Source of the DNA: a virus
Length of the DNA: 44,276 nucleotides
IMG/VR virus record: IMGVR_UViG_3300047299_000293
Span: 1 to 44,276 of that record
Direction: 5' to 3' (one strand)
Part shown: piece by piece, positions 31,971-40,249 of the stretch
How positions within the stretch are numbered: the stretch's first letter is position 1
How the letters are laid out: each line of letters starts with the position of its first letter
Position numbers and translations under genes: made by a program
The notes under the pieces: generated by a model
What the model was told of the DNA's origin: nothing
Database searches by the model: none
The model's input: the letters and a program-made list of their open reading frames with translations, nothing else

Positions 31971-32366
31971 TCAGGGTTTGACCCTCTGAGCCTGCCGGTT
32001 GAGCAGATCGGCCACCATCTGCATGTCCCGCTTCCACCGTCTCCACGCCGTGGTGCGGTCACAGGCAAAGCGCTTGCTGATCTCCACCCAGTCAAAGCGC
32101 TTGGCCCGCATCCACACCAGGTGGCGCTCATCGAGCTCGAGCAACTGCACCCAGCGCATCACTTCGAGCATGCGCTCCACATCCTGTGGGGACGGGGGCG
32201 GCAATCGGTACACCTTGTGCGGATCCGGATAGGCATCGCCTGGCAGGATCACGATGGGCCAGGTACTGGCGTAGCCCTGCACCGCCACACGTGGCAGGCG
32301 CCTGGCGGTTCTGGCCGCATCGACAAACCGGTCGGCCACCGTCTCGACTGTCCAGGCTTCAACCAT
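31971..32366 (-). CDS. DUF6362-like helix-turn-helix protein
   Basis: 131 aa from ATG 32366 with a strong GGGGAGG site; the longer upstream frame is rejected. Conserved family blocks: WTVETVADRFVDAARTARRL, then QDVERMLEVMRWVQLLELDE and HLVWMRAKRFDWVEISKRFA. The C-terminal FACDRTTAWRRWKRDMQMVA looks like a sigma/HTH recognition helix. Probably a DNA-binding protein in the early region. Overlaps the preceding gene by 8 bases. Confidence 0.8.
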   Translation of the reverse strand: MVEAWTVETVADRFVDAARTARRLPRVAVQGYASTWPIVILPGDAYPDPHKVYRLPPPSPQDVERMLEVMRWVQLLELDERHLVWMRAKRFDWVEISKRFACDRTTAWRRWKRDMQMVADLLNRQAQRVKP

Positions 32367-32598
32367 GGCCACCTCCCCTGGTCTGCGCTGGCCGCTGGCC
32401 AGAAAGCCGATCGCCATAGAGTCGCTCGCCAATGGAGCGGATGAGCTGGCGCTCCAGAAAGTCCAGGCGCTCGTCATCATGGGAGATGACCAGGATGTGC
32501 TGCTCGCGCCATCCCTGGCGCTTGGTCGCTTCGACGTCCATGGGCGTGGCCTGCATCTGCCCAAGGGGCGATGGGTAACGTGCTGGAGGGATCTTCAT
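32359..32598 (-). CDS. Small unknown early protein
   Basis: 79 aa with a strong GGAGG site. Sequence includes MDVEATKRQGWREQHILVIS and DDERLDFLERQLIRSIGERL, a helical, charged body. It overlaps the DUF6362 gene by 8 bases and the preceding small gene by ATGA, a typical early-operon arrangement. No family recognised. Confidence 0.7.
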   Translation of the reverse strand: MKIPPARYPSPLGQMQATPMDVEATKRQGWREQHILVISHDDERLDFLERQLIRSIGERLYGDRLSGQRPAQTRGGGHG

Positions 32599-32795
32599 AC
32601 CTGCCCTCCAAACGAAATATTCCGATGCGCCGCTGGGAAGTCAAAACCGGCCCTGGCCGGGTTTGACATGGTTGGCGACACAAAAGACGGTACATAACAT
32701 TGCTTGTCTTTGTCTGCGCCTGCGCGCCCGCGAGACAAACCAATGTAATGACTCGTCTGTCGTGTCGAAAAGCCGATATCTGAAATCTTTTTCAT
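32595..32795 (-). CDS. Possible small protein after the primase gene
   Basis: 66 aa, starting 12 bases after the primase stop; GAGAGG is present but 12 bases from the ATG. MKKISDIGFSTRQTSHYIGL, basic and Ser-rich, no recognised family. The ATGA overlap with the next gene is the main argument for it being translated. It could equally be untranslated spacer. Confidence 0.4.
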   Translation of the reverse strand: MKKISDIGFSTRQTSHYIGLSRGRAGADKDKQCYVPSFVSPTMSNPARAGFDFPAAHRNISFGGQV

Positions 32796-32807
32796 TGGAT
32801 TTGCCTC

Positions 32808-35126
32808 TCAATCATCGTTGTAGGGATAGGACCGCGAGGGCAAGGAAGTGGGCTGCTTGAGGTCAATGCCCCGAAAGCCGCGCACACCCATGGAGTTGCG
32901 CCACTTCTCGAACCGCCTGGCCAGCAAGGCATCAGAAAACCGGCGCTGCGTGCCCGTGTACTCGCCACTGATTTCGGACCATTGCTTCCAGTCGTTGAAG
33001 AGCGTGGCCGTCAGCGCCGTGTCGTTGGCGCCTTGCTTGCAGCGCTCGCTGATCCACCGACCCATGGCGTCCTCGGCCTCGAAATACTCCTCGGTGGCCG
33101 CCATCACCGATTGGGGTTGCGTGAGGCCGTGCTGCTGCCACAGCAGGCAGCCCTGCACGGCCCAGGCCATGATCCCGTCACGCTCGGCCAGCAACTTCTC
33201 GGTGAGCAACGGGTCGCGCTTTTCTGGAGGCACCGTGATCGTGAAGGGGATCAGGTGCATGCGGCGGCGCATGGCCTCGTCGATGTTGCGGATCGCTGGC
33301 TTGTGGTTGCCCGCAATGAGCAGCTTGAACTGCGGCGTGTAGGTGAAAAAGTCCTGGTGCATCAGGCGCGCCGTGATGTCGTCACCGCCCGTGATCGCCT
33401 TGATCTTGGACTCGTTCCAGCGCCTGCCCTGCTCCGTTTCGGTGGCCGAGACAAAGCGTGCACCACGCAGACCCGCCAGATCGGTGGGGTGCCGGTCCGA
33501 ACGCGACTCCATGAAGGTGTCCATGGGTGCGTTGGCCGCATAGTCGCCCAGCACCGTGGAGATCACGTTCACGAAGACCGACTTGCCATTTGCCCCTGTG
33601 CCGTACAGGAAGAACAGTGCATGGGTGCTCACGTCGCCGGTCAGGCAGTAGCCCACCACGCGCTGCAGGTAGTTCTGCAGTTCCTCATCGCCTCCCGTGA
33701 CGTTGTCCAGGAAATTGAGCCAGACAGGGCATTGCCCCCGAGGTGTGGCTGTGGTCACCTTGGTCATGAGGCGATGGCGGTCGTGCGGTCCACGCGCGCC
33801 GGTGCGCAGATCAACGATGCCACCGGGCGTGTTCAGCAGCCACGCATACGCATCCCAACTTTCGACCCTGGCGGTGTGCCGTGGATCGGTCCGCGCGAGT
33901 CTCTCGACGGCAGAGATGGTGCCCGAACTGGACAGGCGACTCTTGACCTTGGCCACATCCGCATGCCCGGCAGCCGTGCGGCAAATCAGGCGCGAGAGGT
34001 GCAGCACATACAGGGACTTGTCGATGTTCCAGCGCACGCCGTTCCATACAAACCATTTGCTCCATGGCGCGCAATAGCGCCAATCCTCAGCAAACTGGTA
34101 CGTGAAGGCCGTGGCCAGACCATCTTCGGTCGTGTAGTCCATGCCATCGATCAGTGCCACAGGGACATTCGGATCAACCGACATGACCACAGGCATCCTT
34201 TCGCCCACAGCCAGAAAGCCGGCAACGTCAAAGCCGTCAAGCACGGCATCGGCCGCATCCCACCCATCGGGATCTCCGTCTGGGGGCTGCAGGATGGCAC
34301 ACGATGTGGCCCCCGCCTGCATCACTGCCTGCGAGGCCTGGTCCGCATAGATCCACCCCGGCTTGTCCCGGTCTGGCCAGACGAGCACATGCTTGCCCTT
34401 CAAGGGCGACCAATCGGTCTTGTCCACAGGGGCATTGGCACCGTGCATGGCCGTGGTGGCGCACACGCCCAGATCGATGAGGGCCTGTGCACATTTCTCA
34501 CCCTCCACCAACACCACCTGCTCGGCCTTGAGCATGCCCGGCTGGTTGTACAGCGGCCTGCGCTCGGGCGGCGTCATCCTGCGACGCAGCACATCCCAGG
34601 GCCGAAACTCCTTGCGCCCGGGCTCGGGGTCGTAGCGGTACACCACAGCGATGAGCTTGCCGCTGGCGTCCCGGTAATCCCATTTGGCGGTTGCTGGTCC
34701 CAGCTCATCCACGGCAGGCGCTTTGGCCTTGCTTTTGGCTGAAGCATTGGCAGGGGTGGCCGAGACTCGGCCCAGCCACTCGCGTGCGCGATCCAGGACT
34801 TGCGGAAACTGGGTGTGTGCATCCAGGCTGTAGTAGCGGGCAATCAGGTCGAAGATGTCACCACCCTCCCCTGTTGCCCGATCCGTCCACAGACCGGCCT
34901 TGGCGCCCGAGAGCAGCAGCTCCAGGCTATCACCCGGTCCACCCAGCACATCCCCGACCAGGTACTTGTTCTGGCGCTGCTTGCCCGTGGGCCAGATGTC
35001 CAGAACCAGCCGCTCCAGCCGTAAATTGAGGGCTGTGCGAATGGTGTCTTTCTCCAGCGCTGCCGTGGTGCCATCCCCAGGCGCCTTGCTTCGTTGTCCA
35101 CTGTTTGCATCATTGAAATCAAGCAT
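32808..35126 (-). CDS. Toprim-D5-type primase/helicase
   Basis: 772 aa from ATG 35126 (GGGAGG upstream; 8-base overlap with the HTH gene). An N-terminal primase-like region (GLWTDRATGEGGDIFDLIAR) is followed by a Toprim domain with VVLVEGEKCAQALIDLG (Glu210) and VLVWPDRDKPG (Asp252, Asp254). A D5_N-like region follows at about 345-500. The SF3-type helicase has Walker A LYGTGANGKSVF (508-518), LAGLRGARFVSATETEQG and FKLLIAGNHKPAI. It is the phage's replication initiator/primase-helicase; no phage DNA polymerase is present, so host polymerase is presumably used. Confidence 0.93.
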   Translation of the reverse strand: MLDFNDANSGQRSKAPGDGTTAALEKDTIRTALNLRLERLVLDIWPTGKQRQNKYLVGDVLGGPGDSLELLLSGAKAGLWTDRATGEGGDIFDLIARYYSLDAHTQFPQVLDRAREWLGRVSATPANASAKSKAKAPAVDELGPATAKWDYRDASGKLIAVVYRYDPEPGRKEFRPWDVLRRRMTPPERRPLYNQPGMLKAEQVVLVEGEKCAQALIDLGVCATTAMHGANAPVDKTDWSPLKGKHVLVWPDRDKPGWIYADQASQAVMQAGATSCAILQPPDGDPDGWDAADAVLDGFDVAGFLAVGERMPVVMSVDPNVPVALIDGMDYTTEDGLATAFTYQFAEDWRYCAPWSKWFVWNGVRWNIDKSLYVLHLSRLICRTAAGHADVAKVKSRLSSSGTISAVERLARTDPRHTARVESWDAYAWLLNTPGGIVDLRTGARGPHDRHRLMTKVTTATPRGQCPVWLNFLDNVTGGDEELQNYLQRVVGYCLTGDVSTHALFFLYGTGANGKSVFVNVISTVLGDYAANAPMDTFMESRSDRHPTDLAGLRGARFVSATETEQGRRWNESKIKAITGGDDITARLMHQDFFTYTPQFKLLIAGNHKPAIRNIDEAMRRRMHLIPFTITVPPEKRDPLLTEKLLAERDGIMAWAVQGCLLWQQHGLTQPQSVMAATEEYFEAEDAMGRWISERCKQGANDTALTATLFNDWKQWSEISGEYTGTQRRFSDALLARRFEKWRNSMGVRGFRGIDLKQPTSLPSRSYPYNDD

Positions 35127-35415
35127 GGACGCCTCCCACCACGGTTGCGGTCGCGCTCTGGGTGCGCGCGCGCTGCTTGGCCGTGTACTCCACCTGCCAC
35201 TTGTGCACCTCCCCAATCCGGAAGCGCACCATGCGGTTGATGCAGTAGTACGGAATGCCCATGTCAGCGCGCTTGCGTCTGTCGTTGAAGTAGTACAGCG
35301 GCAGGTTCAAAGCCACAGCGATCTGTTCGCCCGTGATGAGCGGCTCGTGGAATGCGTCACGCGTCTTTGGAGCTGCCCACAGCGATAGTGAATTCGTTTG
35401 TTTTTGGGTTTTCAT
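35119..35415 (-). CDS. Small helix-turn-helix protein
   Basis: 98 aa from ATG 35415. LITGEQIAVALNLPLYYFND, RRKRADMGIPYYCI and RMVRFRIGEVHKWQVEYTA make an excisionase/MerR-type winged helix (HTH_17-like), with helix, turn, then beta wing. It overlaps the primase start by 8 bases. It may be a replication-site binder or a regulator; in some phages a similar protein is an excision factor, but it is far from the recombinase here. Confidence 0.7.
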   Translation of the reverse strand: MKTQKQTNSLSLWAAPKTRDAFHEPLITGEQIAVALNLPLYYFNDRRKRADMGIPYYCINRMVRFRIGEVHKWQVEYTAKQRARTQSATATVVGGVHA

Positions 35416-35489
35416 GAAAAAGTCATCCCTGCAGGCGGCGTGAACCGCCCGCATTTATTGGTTAAAAAAATGAGTCGAGGAGGAAGTGA

Positions 35490-35927
35490 TCAGCGCGGTG
35501 GCTGAACATCCAGTTGCATGCGAACGCTGGGGAACTTGCTGCGTTCGTGTTCCTGCACCATGGCCTCGACATAGGTCGTGACCACCGCATTGATCAGCCT
35601 GAGGGCTTCGTGTTCGGTGTAGCTGGCCAGAGGTCGATCCATCCCGATCTCGCTGGCAGCTTCACCCAGTGGCTTGAGGCATTGCTGCATGGCGGCCAGT
35701 TCGGTATCGCTTGGATCAATCACGCTGGCCTCCGGTGACGGATTGGGCAAGTGCCCATCGCGCTCGAGCGCGCGGACACCGGCCACGTACAGCCGATGAA
35801 AGCAGGCCTGGCAGCGCATGGAGCAAAACACCCAGTCGATCGGGTACCGCCTGGGATGCCCCACCTTGAAGCGGACATCCACATGGCCGTAGCCCCTGGC
35901 TTGACGGGAGCACACCCAGCATTTCAT
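35490..35927 (-). CDS. DUF6511-like zinc-finger protein
   Basis: 145 aa. The N-terminal MKCWVCSRQARGYGHVDVRF and YPIDWVFCSMRCQACFHRLY form a probable four-Cys zinc site (Cys3, Cys6, Cys35, Cys39). The C-terminal half is helical (ELAAMQQCLKPLGEAASEIG, ALRLINAVVTTYVEAMVQEH). This is the DUF6511 pattern of phage early regions. Function unknown, perhaps nucleic-acid or protein binding. Confidence 0.75.
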   Translation of the reverse strand: MKCWVCSRQARGYGHVDVRFKVGHPRRYPIDWVFCSMRCQACFHRLYVAGVRALERDGHLPNPSPEASVIDPSDTELAAMQQCLKPLGEAASEIGMDRPLASYTEHEALRLINAVVTTYVEAMVQEHERSKFPSVRMQLDVQPPR

Positions 35928-35939
35928 GCAGCCCTGCCA

Positions 35940-36674
35940 TCACTGTGCCCATGCCGGACGGCCTTGCGCACTGCCCGGGCGCGGCGCATAGCCATTCTGT
36001 GGGGCTGGCGCCGCTGGTGCCGCTGACATGGGGATTGCAACGGCTGGTGCACTGCCCGAGCCATGGCCGCCACCTCCACCACCGGTGCCACCTTCTCGCT
36101 GATTCCTGACCTGCATCAGCTGTGCGTAGTCCTGGTGGTCCGGCTCGATCACCAGCCGGATGGTGTTGCGGTGCTCATCCCTGCCGTCTTTCTCGATGCC
36201 GATGCGCGCGGCGAACTCTACCCCATCCAGATCCCCGAAGCTGCGGATTTGACGGGCACGCTGCGCCTCGGGCGACTTGTCGTCGGGATGGATGTTGCGC
36301 GAACTGTTGAGCACCGCCTTGATGAAGCTGCGCCCCATGTGCGCCCAGGTCGGCCCCTTGTTGGAGTGCAGGCCGACGTTGCTCCATATCTTGCGCTTGG
36401 CAAAAGGCCCTGTGAGCAGCACAAACTCGCAGGACAGGAACACTGCGCCGGTTTCGTCCGAGGCCGTGGCATAGCCGCCCGTCCAGCCCCTGCTGGCGTC
36501 GTCATGGCCACCCGGTTTGATGGCCATACGCACCAGGGCTTGCGTGCCCTTGGGGATCAGGTTGAACTCGCCTTGCTGGGCTTCGGCATCATTGAAATCA
36601 CTCCAGCCGCCCGGTGCGTCATGGATGGAGGGGTGGCCATAGGCTGCGGCCTGGTCGTAGGTATCGTGGTTCAT
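35940..36674 (-). CDS. SSB-like early protein (unrecognised family)
   Basis: 244 aa. Residues 30-180 are beta-rich with GEFNLIPKGTQALVRMAIKP, AVFLSCEFVLLTGPFAKRKI, WSNVGLHSNKGPTWAHMGRS, VEFAARIGIEKDG, as in phage proteins proposed to bind single-stranded DNA. Residues about 195-244 are a Gly-rich then Ala/Pro-rich disordered tail (GGTGGGGGGHGSGSA), an SSB-like layout but without an acidic tip (ends RPAWAQ). Position upstream of primase fits a replication or recombination accessory. The family assignment is uncertain. Confidence 0.6.
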   Translation of the reverse strand: MNHDTYDQAAAYGHPSIHDAPGGWSDFNDAEAQQGEFNLIPKGTQALVRMAIKPGGHDDASRGWTGGYATASDETGAVFLSCEFVLLTGPFAKRKIWSNVGLHSNKGPTWAHMGRSFIKAVLNSSRNIHPDDKSPEAQRARQIRSFGDLDGVEFAARIGIEKDGRDEHRNTIRLVIEPDHQDYAQLMQVRNQREGGTGGGGGGHGSGSAPAVAIPMSAAPAAPAPQNGYAPRPGSAQGRPAWAQ

Positions 36675-36727
36675 TTTTGAAATTTCTGTGAATTGAGGTT
36701 GTGAAGTGCGTTGTGGCGAAACCCGGC

Positions 36728-37213
36728 TCAGAGCTGGACTTCTCCCACCCAGCGGATCTGGAAGGTCGGTTCAGTGATCAGCTCCTTGCGGGCTGGCTGG
36801 AAAGCCGCGCGCAGCAACGGGTGCCAACGGGCGTAGTCCTGCTCGCTCACCGAGAACTGGACCTGCATGAAGTCCTGCACCCGGTCACCGGCCACGACCA
36901 TGCGCTCGGCGATCTGGGACAGGTGGTCCTGATCCCAGACGATTTCATTGGGGTTGGAAACATCGATTTGCAGGTCACCGTCATCGATGCGGAACCTGGC
37001 CGCCTCGTCCTGGCCCAGGGTCTGCGCATGGCGCATCTGCTCGGCGTAGCGGATTTCCATGGCCCGGTTGATCCGCCCGCGCATCTGCTCAGTCCAGTCC
37101 TGGAGTTGCTGCACCGCATTGCTGAAATGGGCCAGCTGGTCTTTGGGCAGACGGCTGATCTGGCTCACGGACAGGTCTGGCAACGCCGCCTGTTGCAATT
37201 GAAGGTGGTTCAT
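36728..37213 (-). CDS. Unknown early protein with coiled coil
   Basis: 161 aa. Residues 20-65 are likely coiled coil (RLPKDQLAHFSNAVQQLQDW, MRGRINRAMEIRYAEQMRHA). The C-terminal half is mixed (ERMVVAGDRVQDFMQVQFSV). It overlaps the upstream HTH gene by ATGA and precedes the SSB-like gene. No family recognised; a Gam- or recombination-like accessory is possible from position only. Confidence 0.7.
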   Translation of the reverse strand: MNHLQLQQAALPDLSVSQISRLPKDQLAHFSNAVQQLQDWTEQMRGRINRAMEIRYAEQMRHAQTLGQDEAARFRIDDGDLQIDVSNPNEIVWDQDHLSQIAERMVVAGDRVQDFMQVQFSVSEQDYARWHPLLRAAFQPARKELITEPTFQIRWVGEVQL

Positions 37214-37494
37214 ACGTCGCCCCCACCATTGAGGTCACGCTGTGACGTGGAGACGTGCTGGATGCAGCTTTCAAAGGCGATCACGGCATTGAGCGAATAG
37301 TTCACCCGCTTGCCCATCTTCAGGTAGCTCGGACCTCGCCCCTCCATGCGCCAGCGCTGCAGCGTCTTGGGACTCATGCTCCAGCGCGAGGCCAGGTCAG
37401 CCTCACTCAGGGTGAACTTTGGGGGTGGTGGGGGCAGGATTGCCAGCGCTTTTGGTAGTGCTGGCGCTGAACGTGCTGGTGTTGCTAGCAGCAT
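37210..37494 (-). CDS. Excisionase/MerR-type HTH protein, first gene of the early operon
   Basis: 94 aa from ATG 37494, with AAAGGAG six bases upstream. FTLSEADLASRWSMSPKTLQ, RWRMEGRGPSYLKMGKRVNY and SLNAVIAFESC form an HTH_17 winged helix. It is the first gene of the leftward early operon and lies next to the TAAAGAACT repeats at 37546-37600, so it could bind them as a regulator. An excisionase role is also possible. Confidence 0.8.
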   Translation of the reverse strand: MLLATPARSAPALPKALAILPPPPPKFTLSEADLASRWSMSPKTLQRWRMEGRGPSYLKMGKRVNYSLNAVIAFESCIQHVSTSQRDLNGGGDV

Positions 37495-37545
37495 GGTGAC
37501 TCCTTTCAAGAGTTGAGGGACAACGCTGCTATTTCAGGAAATCAA

Positions 37546-37600
37546 TAAAGAACTGATAAGGAACTGAATAAAGAACTTTGGCGATATCTCCAGTTCTTTA
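37546..37600. promoter_or_regulatory. TAARGAACT iteron cluster, putative operator
   Basis: Three direct copies at about 11-base spacing (TAAAGAACTGA 37546-37556, TAAGGAACTGA 37557-37567, TAAAGAACTTT 37569-37579) and one inverted copy (AGTTCTTTA 37592-37600). One helical turn spacing suggests cooperative protein binding on one DNA face. It lies in the divergent control region between the early operon and abiE. Confidence 0.6.
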
Positions 37601-37652
37601 ATGCCCGGCCGACCTGTCCGTCCCCCTCCCGAGTTGGCCCTGGCTTGCCTTT

Positions 37653-37682
37653 TTGTCAGAAAATAAAGTAAACTTCTGACAA
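37653..37682. promoter_or_regulatory. Inverted-repeat operator of the abiE operon
   Basis: TTGTCAGAA and TTCTGACAA form a perfect 9-bp inverted repeat with a 12-base AT-rich spacer, ending 12 bases before the abiEi start. AbiEi antitoxins are known to bind inverted repeats in their own promoter and repress it, so this is the expected site. Confidence 0.7.
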
Positions 37683-37694
37683 CAGAGCCAAGCC

Positions 37695-38288
37695 ATGAGC
37701 CAACTTGCCCAATCCATCCTCTCGCAAGCGCAATCCCTCCCCGAGGGAGGGCTGCTCTCGCCCAAGGAGTTCCTGCACCTGGGCTCTCGGGCTGCGATTG
37801 ACCAGACCCTCTCCCGTCTGGCACGTGAAGGCCTGCTGCTCAGGGTTGGTCGTGGCGCTTACGCCCTGCCGGTTCAGGGCCGCTTTGGCGTGCGTCCGCC
37901 CTCGACCGAATCCGTGGTGGAAGCGATCGAGTCCACCAGTGGGGAGACTGTGGTGGCCAGCGGCGCTGCCGAGGCCAATGCGCTGGGCTTGACCACACAG
38001 GTGCCCACACGCGAGGTCTACCTGACCTCTGGCCCTTCCCGGCGACTGAAACTGGGGAACCGGGAGGTGGAACTCAAGCACGGCAACCGCTGGCAGATGC
38101 TGCTGGGCAAGCGCCCAGCTGGCAAAGCCATCCGTGCGCTCATGTGGTTTGGCCCCGAACAAGCGCCCAAGGTTTTGCAAGTGCTCAGGAGCAAACTGCC
38201 CAGCCAGGAATGGGAGGCCATGCGCCAAGCTCGTGCGGGATTGCCCAGCTGGATGGCCAAAGCAGTAAGCGAGGTGGCCATTGGCTGA
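37695..38288 (+). CDS. abiEi: AbiEi-type antitoxin/repressor (DUF6088-like)
   Basis: 197 aa. The N-terminal winged helix (LSPKEFLHLGSRAAIDQTLS, LAREGLLLRVGRGAYALPV) and middle SVVEAIESTSGETVVASGAA, ANALGLTTQVPTREVYLTSG are typical of AbiEi/DUF6088 type IV antitoxins. They neutralise the toxin without binding it and repress the operon. The operator lies just upstream and the toxin gene overlaps its end by 8 bases. Likely gives the lysogen abortive-infection protection. Confidence 0.88.
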   Translation: MSQLAQSILSQAQSLPEGGLLSPKEFLHLGSRAAIDQTLSRLAREGLLLRVGRGAYALPVQGRFGVRPPSTESVVEAIESTSGETVVASGAAEANALGLTTQVPTREVYLTSGPSRRLKLGNREVELKHGNRWQMLLGKRPAGKAIRALMWFGPEQAPKVLQVLRSKLPSQEWEAMRQARAGLPSWMAKAVSEVAIG

Positions 38289-39294
38289 TTCATGGTTCAC
38301 CCTCAGCCGCGAAGACCAGGCTGAAGCACTCGAAGTGGCTGCCGCTCAGACCGGACGCCCGCCTCACCTTCTGGAAAAAGACATCTGGGTCGTCTGGACC
38401 CTGTCTGCCATCTATGGGTCAGCCCTTGCGGAAAAACTGACCTTCAAAGGCGGCACCTCGCTGTCCAAGGTCTACAAGATCATCGATCGGTTCTCCGAAG
38501 ACATTGACCTGACCTACGACATCCGCGAAGTGGTTCCGGATCTACTGCGCGATGGCAACCCAATTCCCGCCTCATCGAGTCAGGCCAAAAAGATCACTGA
38601 CCGGGTTCGCGAACGATTGCCCCAGTGGATTGAGGGCGAAGTGGTTCCGATCCTGCTGTCCGCCCTTGAGCGTGATGGACTGCGTGCCAGTCTGACACTT
38701 GCTGGCAATGAGCAGGAAAAACTCATCCTGGCATATGAGCCCATCAAGGTAGGCACCGGCTATGCGCCATCCACCATTCAGCTGGAGTTTGGTGGACGAG
38801 CCACGGGTGAACCGCACCAGCGCCATAACGTCGCATGCGACATGGCACCGGCCATCAATGGAATTGAATTCCCGACGGCGCAACCTTTGGTGATGGCCGC
38901 CGAACGGACTTTCTGGGAGAAAGCCACGGCAGCACATGTGTACTGCAAGCAGGGCCGACTGCGTGGCGAACGCTATTCAAGGCACTGGTACGACCTGGCC
39001 GCCATGGCCAACTCGGGACATGCCCAAAAGGCGATCACGGATCTCGAACTGGCCCACGCAGTGGCTGAACACAAGTCGATGTTCTTTGCCGAAAAAGATG
39101 TCGACAAGGCACCGATTAACTACAGAGCAGCGGTCAGCGCTGGAATTCAGATCATCCCCGACGGGCATGCGCTCGAAGCACTCAAAAAAGACTATGCCGC
39201 CATGCTGGAAGATGGCTTGCTCTCCACGCACCAGCCCAGCTTTGACGAAGTCATCTCCGCCTGCGCCCAGCTACAAAGCCTGATCAACCGATAG
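38281..39294 (+). CDS. abiEii: AbiEii-type nucleotidyltransferase toxin
   Basis: 337 aa from TTG 38281; no ATG or GTG is available near the domain start. Nucleotidyltransferase signature: LTFKGGTSLSKVYKIIDRFS (GGTSLSK 57-63) with SEDIDLTY (Asp74, Asp76) as metal ligands. Then VMAAERTFWEKATAAHVYC and SRHWYDLAAM, typical of the PF08843 family. Such toxins add nucleotides to tRNA 3' ends or otherwise block translation and stop growth when released. Its 3' end overlaps the convergent 39271-40242 gene by 24 bases. Confidence 0.92.
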   Translation: MADSWFTLSREDQAEALEVAAAQTGRPPHLLEKDIWVVWTLSAIYGSALAEKLTFKGGTSLSKVYKIIDRFSEDIDLTYDIREVVPDLLRDGNPIPASSSQAKKITDRVRERLPQWIEGEVVPILLSALERDGLRASLTLAGNEQEKLILAYEPIKVGTGYAPSTIQLEFGGRATGEPHQRHNVACDMAPAINGIEFPTAQPLVMAAERTFWEKATAAHVYCKQGRLRGERYSRHWYDLAAMANSGHAQKAITDLELAHAVAEHKSMFFAEKDVDKAPINYRAAVSAGIQIIPDGHALEALKKDYAAMLEDGLLSTHQPSFDEVISACAQLQSLINR

Positions 39295-40242
39295 CACCAA
39301 GCGATACAAGCCATGCCGACGCTGGCGCATGACCAGTGCTTCGTAGACATGCAGTGGCCCTTCATAGCTCGGATCCCCACGGTTTGCCGCCTTGATCTTG
39401 AACACATCGATCGGCCGCGCACTGTCCAGCCCCGCTTCCCGCATGAGGAACTCCGCCGACTGCGCCTGATGCCGGTGCGCCCAGAGCGCAGAAAACAGGC
39501 GTGCCTGCGCTTCAGACAATCGAATCGGGCCATGTGGCCAGTCATCCAGATGCACCCACATGAAGTCCTCGCTGAACGGTCCGTGGACGGCGGCCGGAGT
39601 GACGTCATCCGTTGGGTCAATAGCCACATTCTGCTCCCCGGCAAGCAGCCGTAACGACATGCCATGCAGGGCGAACCTGTCTTCCAACTGCCACCAGATG
39701 GCCGTTCCTGCCAATGGATCCGCAGGCATTTTCCCCAAAGGCCTGGGCGTGATCACCCAGCTTTGGCGCCGAGGCTGTGGTCCATGGAATATCCGCAACC
39801 CATGGCGCTCCACCAGATCAATCCGGCGCGCCAGTACCACGGGCCGCTTCTTGTACCGGCCGATCTCCCAGACCCCATCGGCGATGAGGGTGACGGATGC
39901 ATGCGGTGCGATGTCCATGGCAGCGCGCAATTTGCGGATCAGCCAGTCATCATCGATTTTCCAGTTGCGCTGACTGGCCGGGTCCAATCCATACGGACCA
40001 CAGTCAGGGCACTGAACCATTAGCCCCTCACTGCTTCTAAAAATCGGCCCGCGATACAGACCACAAAACCCGCACAAGGCATCGCTGGTATTGGCCGCCC
40101 CGGCGATCACGGCCTTGGCCTGCTTGAGAACGCCAAGGGCGCAAACCTCGCCTTCATGCAGGCTGATCTCCGCAAAAAACCCGCCACGCACGAACAGCAG
40201 GGCCATGAGGCTCATGGCTTGTTGGTTGGGTGTAGACGCCAT
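39271..40242 (-). CDS. Unknown protein with zinc ribbon, partner of the 416-aa gene
   Basis: 323 aa from ATG 40242 (GAGGTG upstream). A CxxC-x-CxxC zinc ribbon lies at about residues 52-76 (LCGFCGLYRGPIF, QCPDCGPYG). The middle is IGRYKKRPVVLARRIDLVER, WVITPRPLGKMPADPLAG. The C-terminal part, IRLSEAQARLFSALWAHRHQ and SAEFLMREAGLDSARPIDVF, resembles a winged-helix/response-regulator-like DNA-binding domain. No family recognised. It starts 7 bases after the 416-aa gene, forming a two-gene unit in the accessory arm next to AbiE. Confidence 0.7.
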   Translation of the reverse strand: MASTPNQQAMSLMALLFVRGGFFAEISLHEGEVCALGVLKQAKAVIAGAANTSDALCGFCGLYRGPIFRSSEGLMVQCPDCGPYGLDPASQRNWKIDDDWLIRKLRAAMDIAPHASVTLIADGVWEIGRYKKRPVVLARRIDLVERHGLRIFHGPQPRRQSWVITPRPLGKMPADPLAGTAIWWQLEDRFALHGMSLRLLAGEQNVAIDPTDDVTPAAVHGPFSEDFMWVHLDDWPHGPIRLSEAQARLFSALWAHRHQAQSAEFLMREAGLDSARPIDVFKIKAANRGDPSYEGPLHVYEALVMRQRRHGLYRLVLSVDQAL

Positions 40243-40249
40243 CTGCACC

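Noticed and set aside
32982-34742. 586-codon open frame on the plus strand opposite the primase gene
   Set aside because: It is the antisense shadow of a well-supported primase-helicase in GC-rich DNA; translation gives His/Arg/Gly-rich low-complexity sequence with no domain.
37495-37824. Minus-strand open frame 37534-37824 in the control region
   Set aside because: It overlaps abiEi and the iteron/operator DNA, has no ribosome site and reads as low-complexity sequence.
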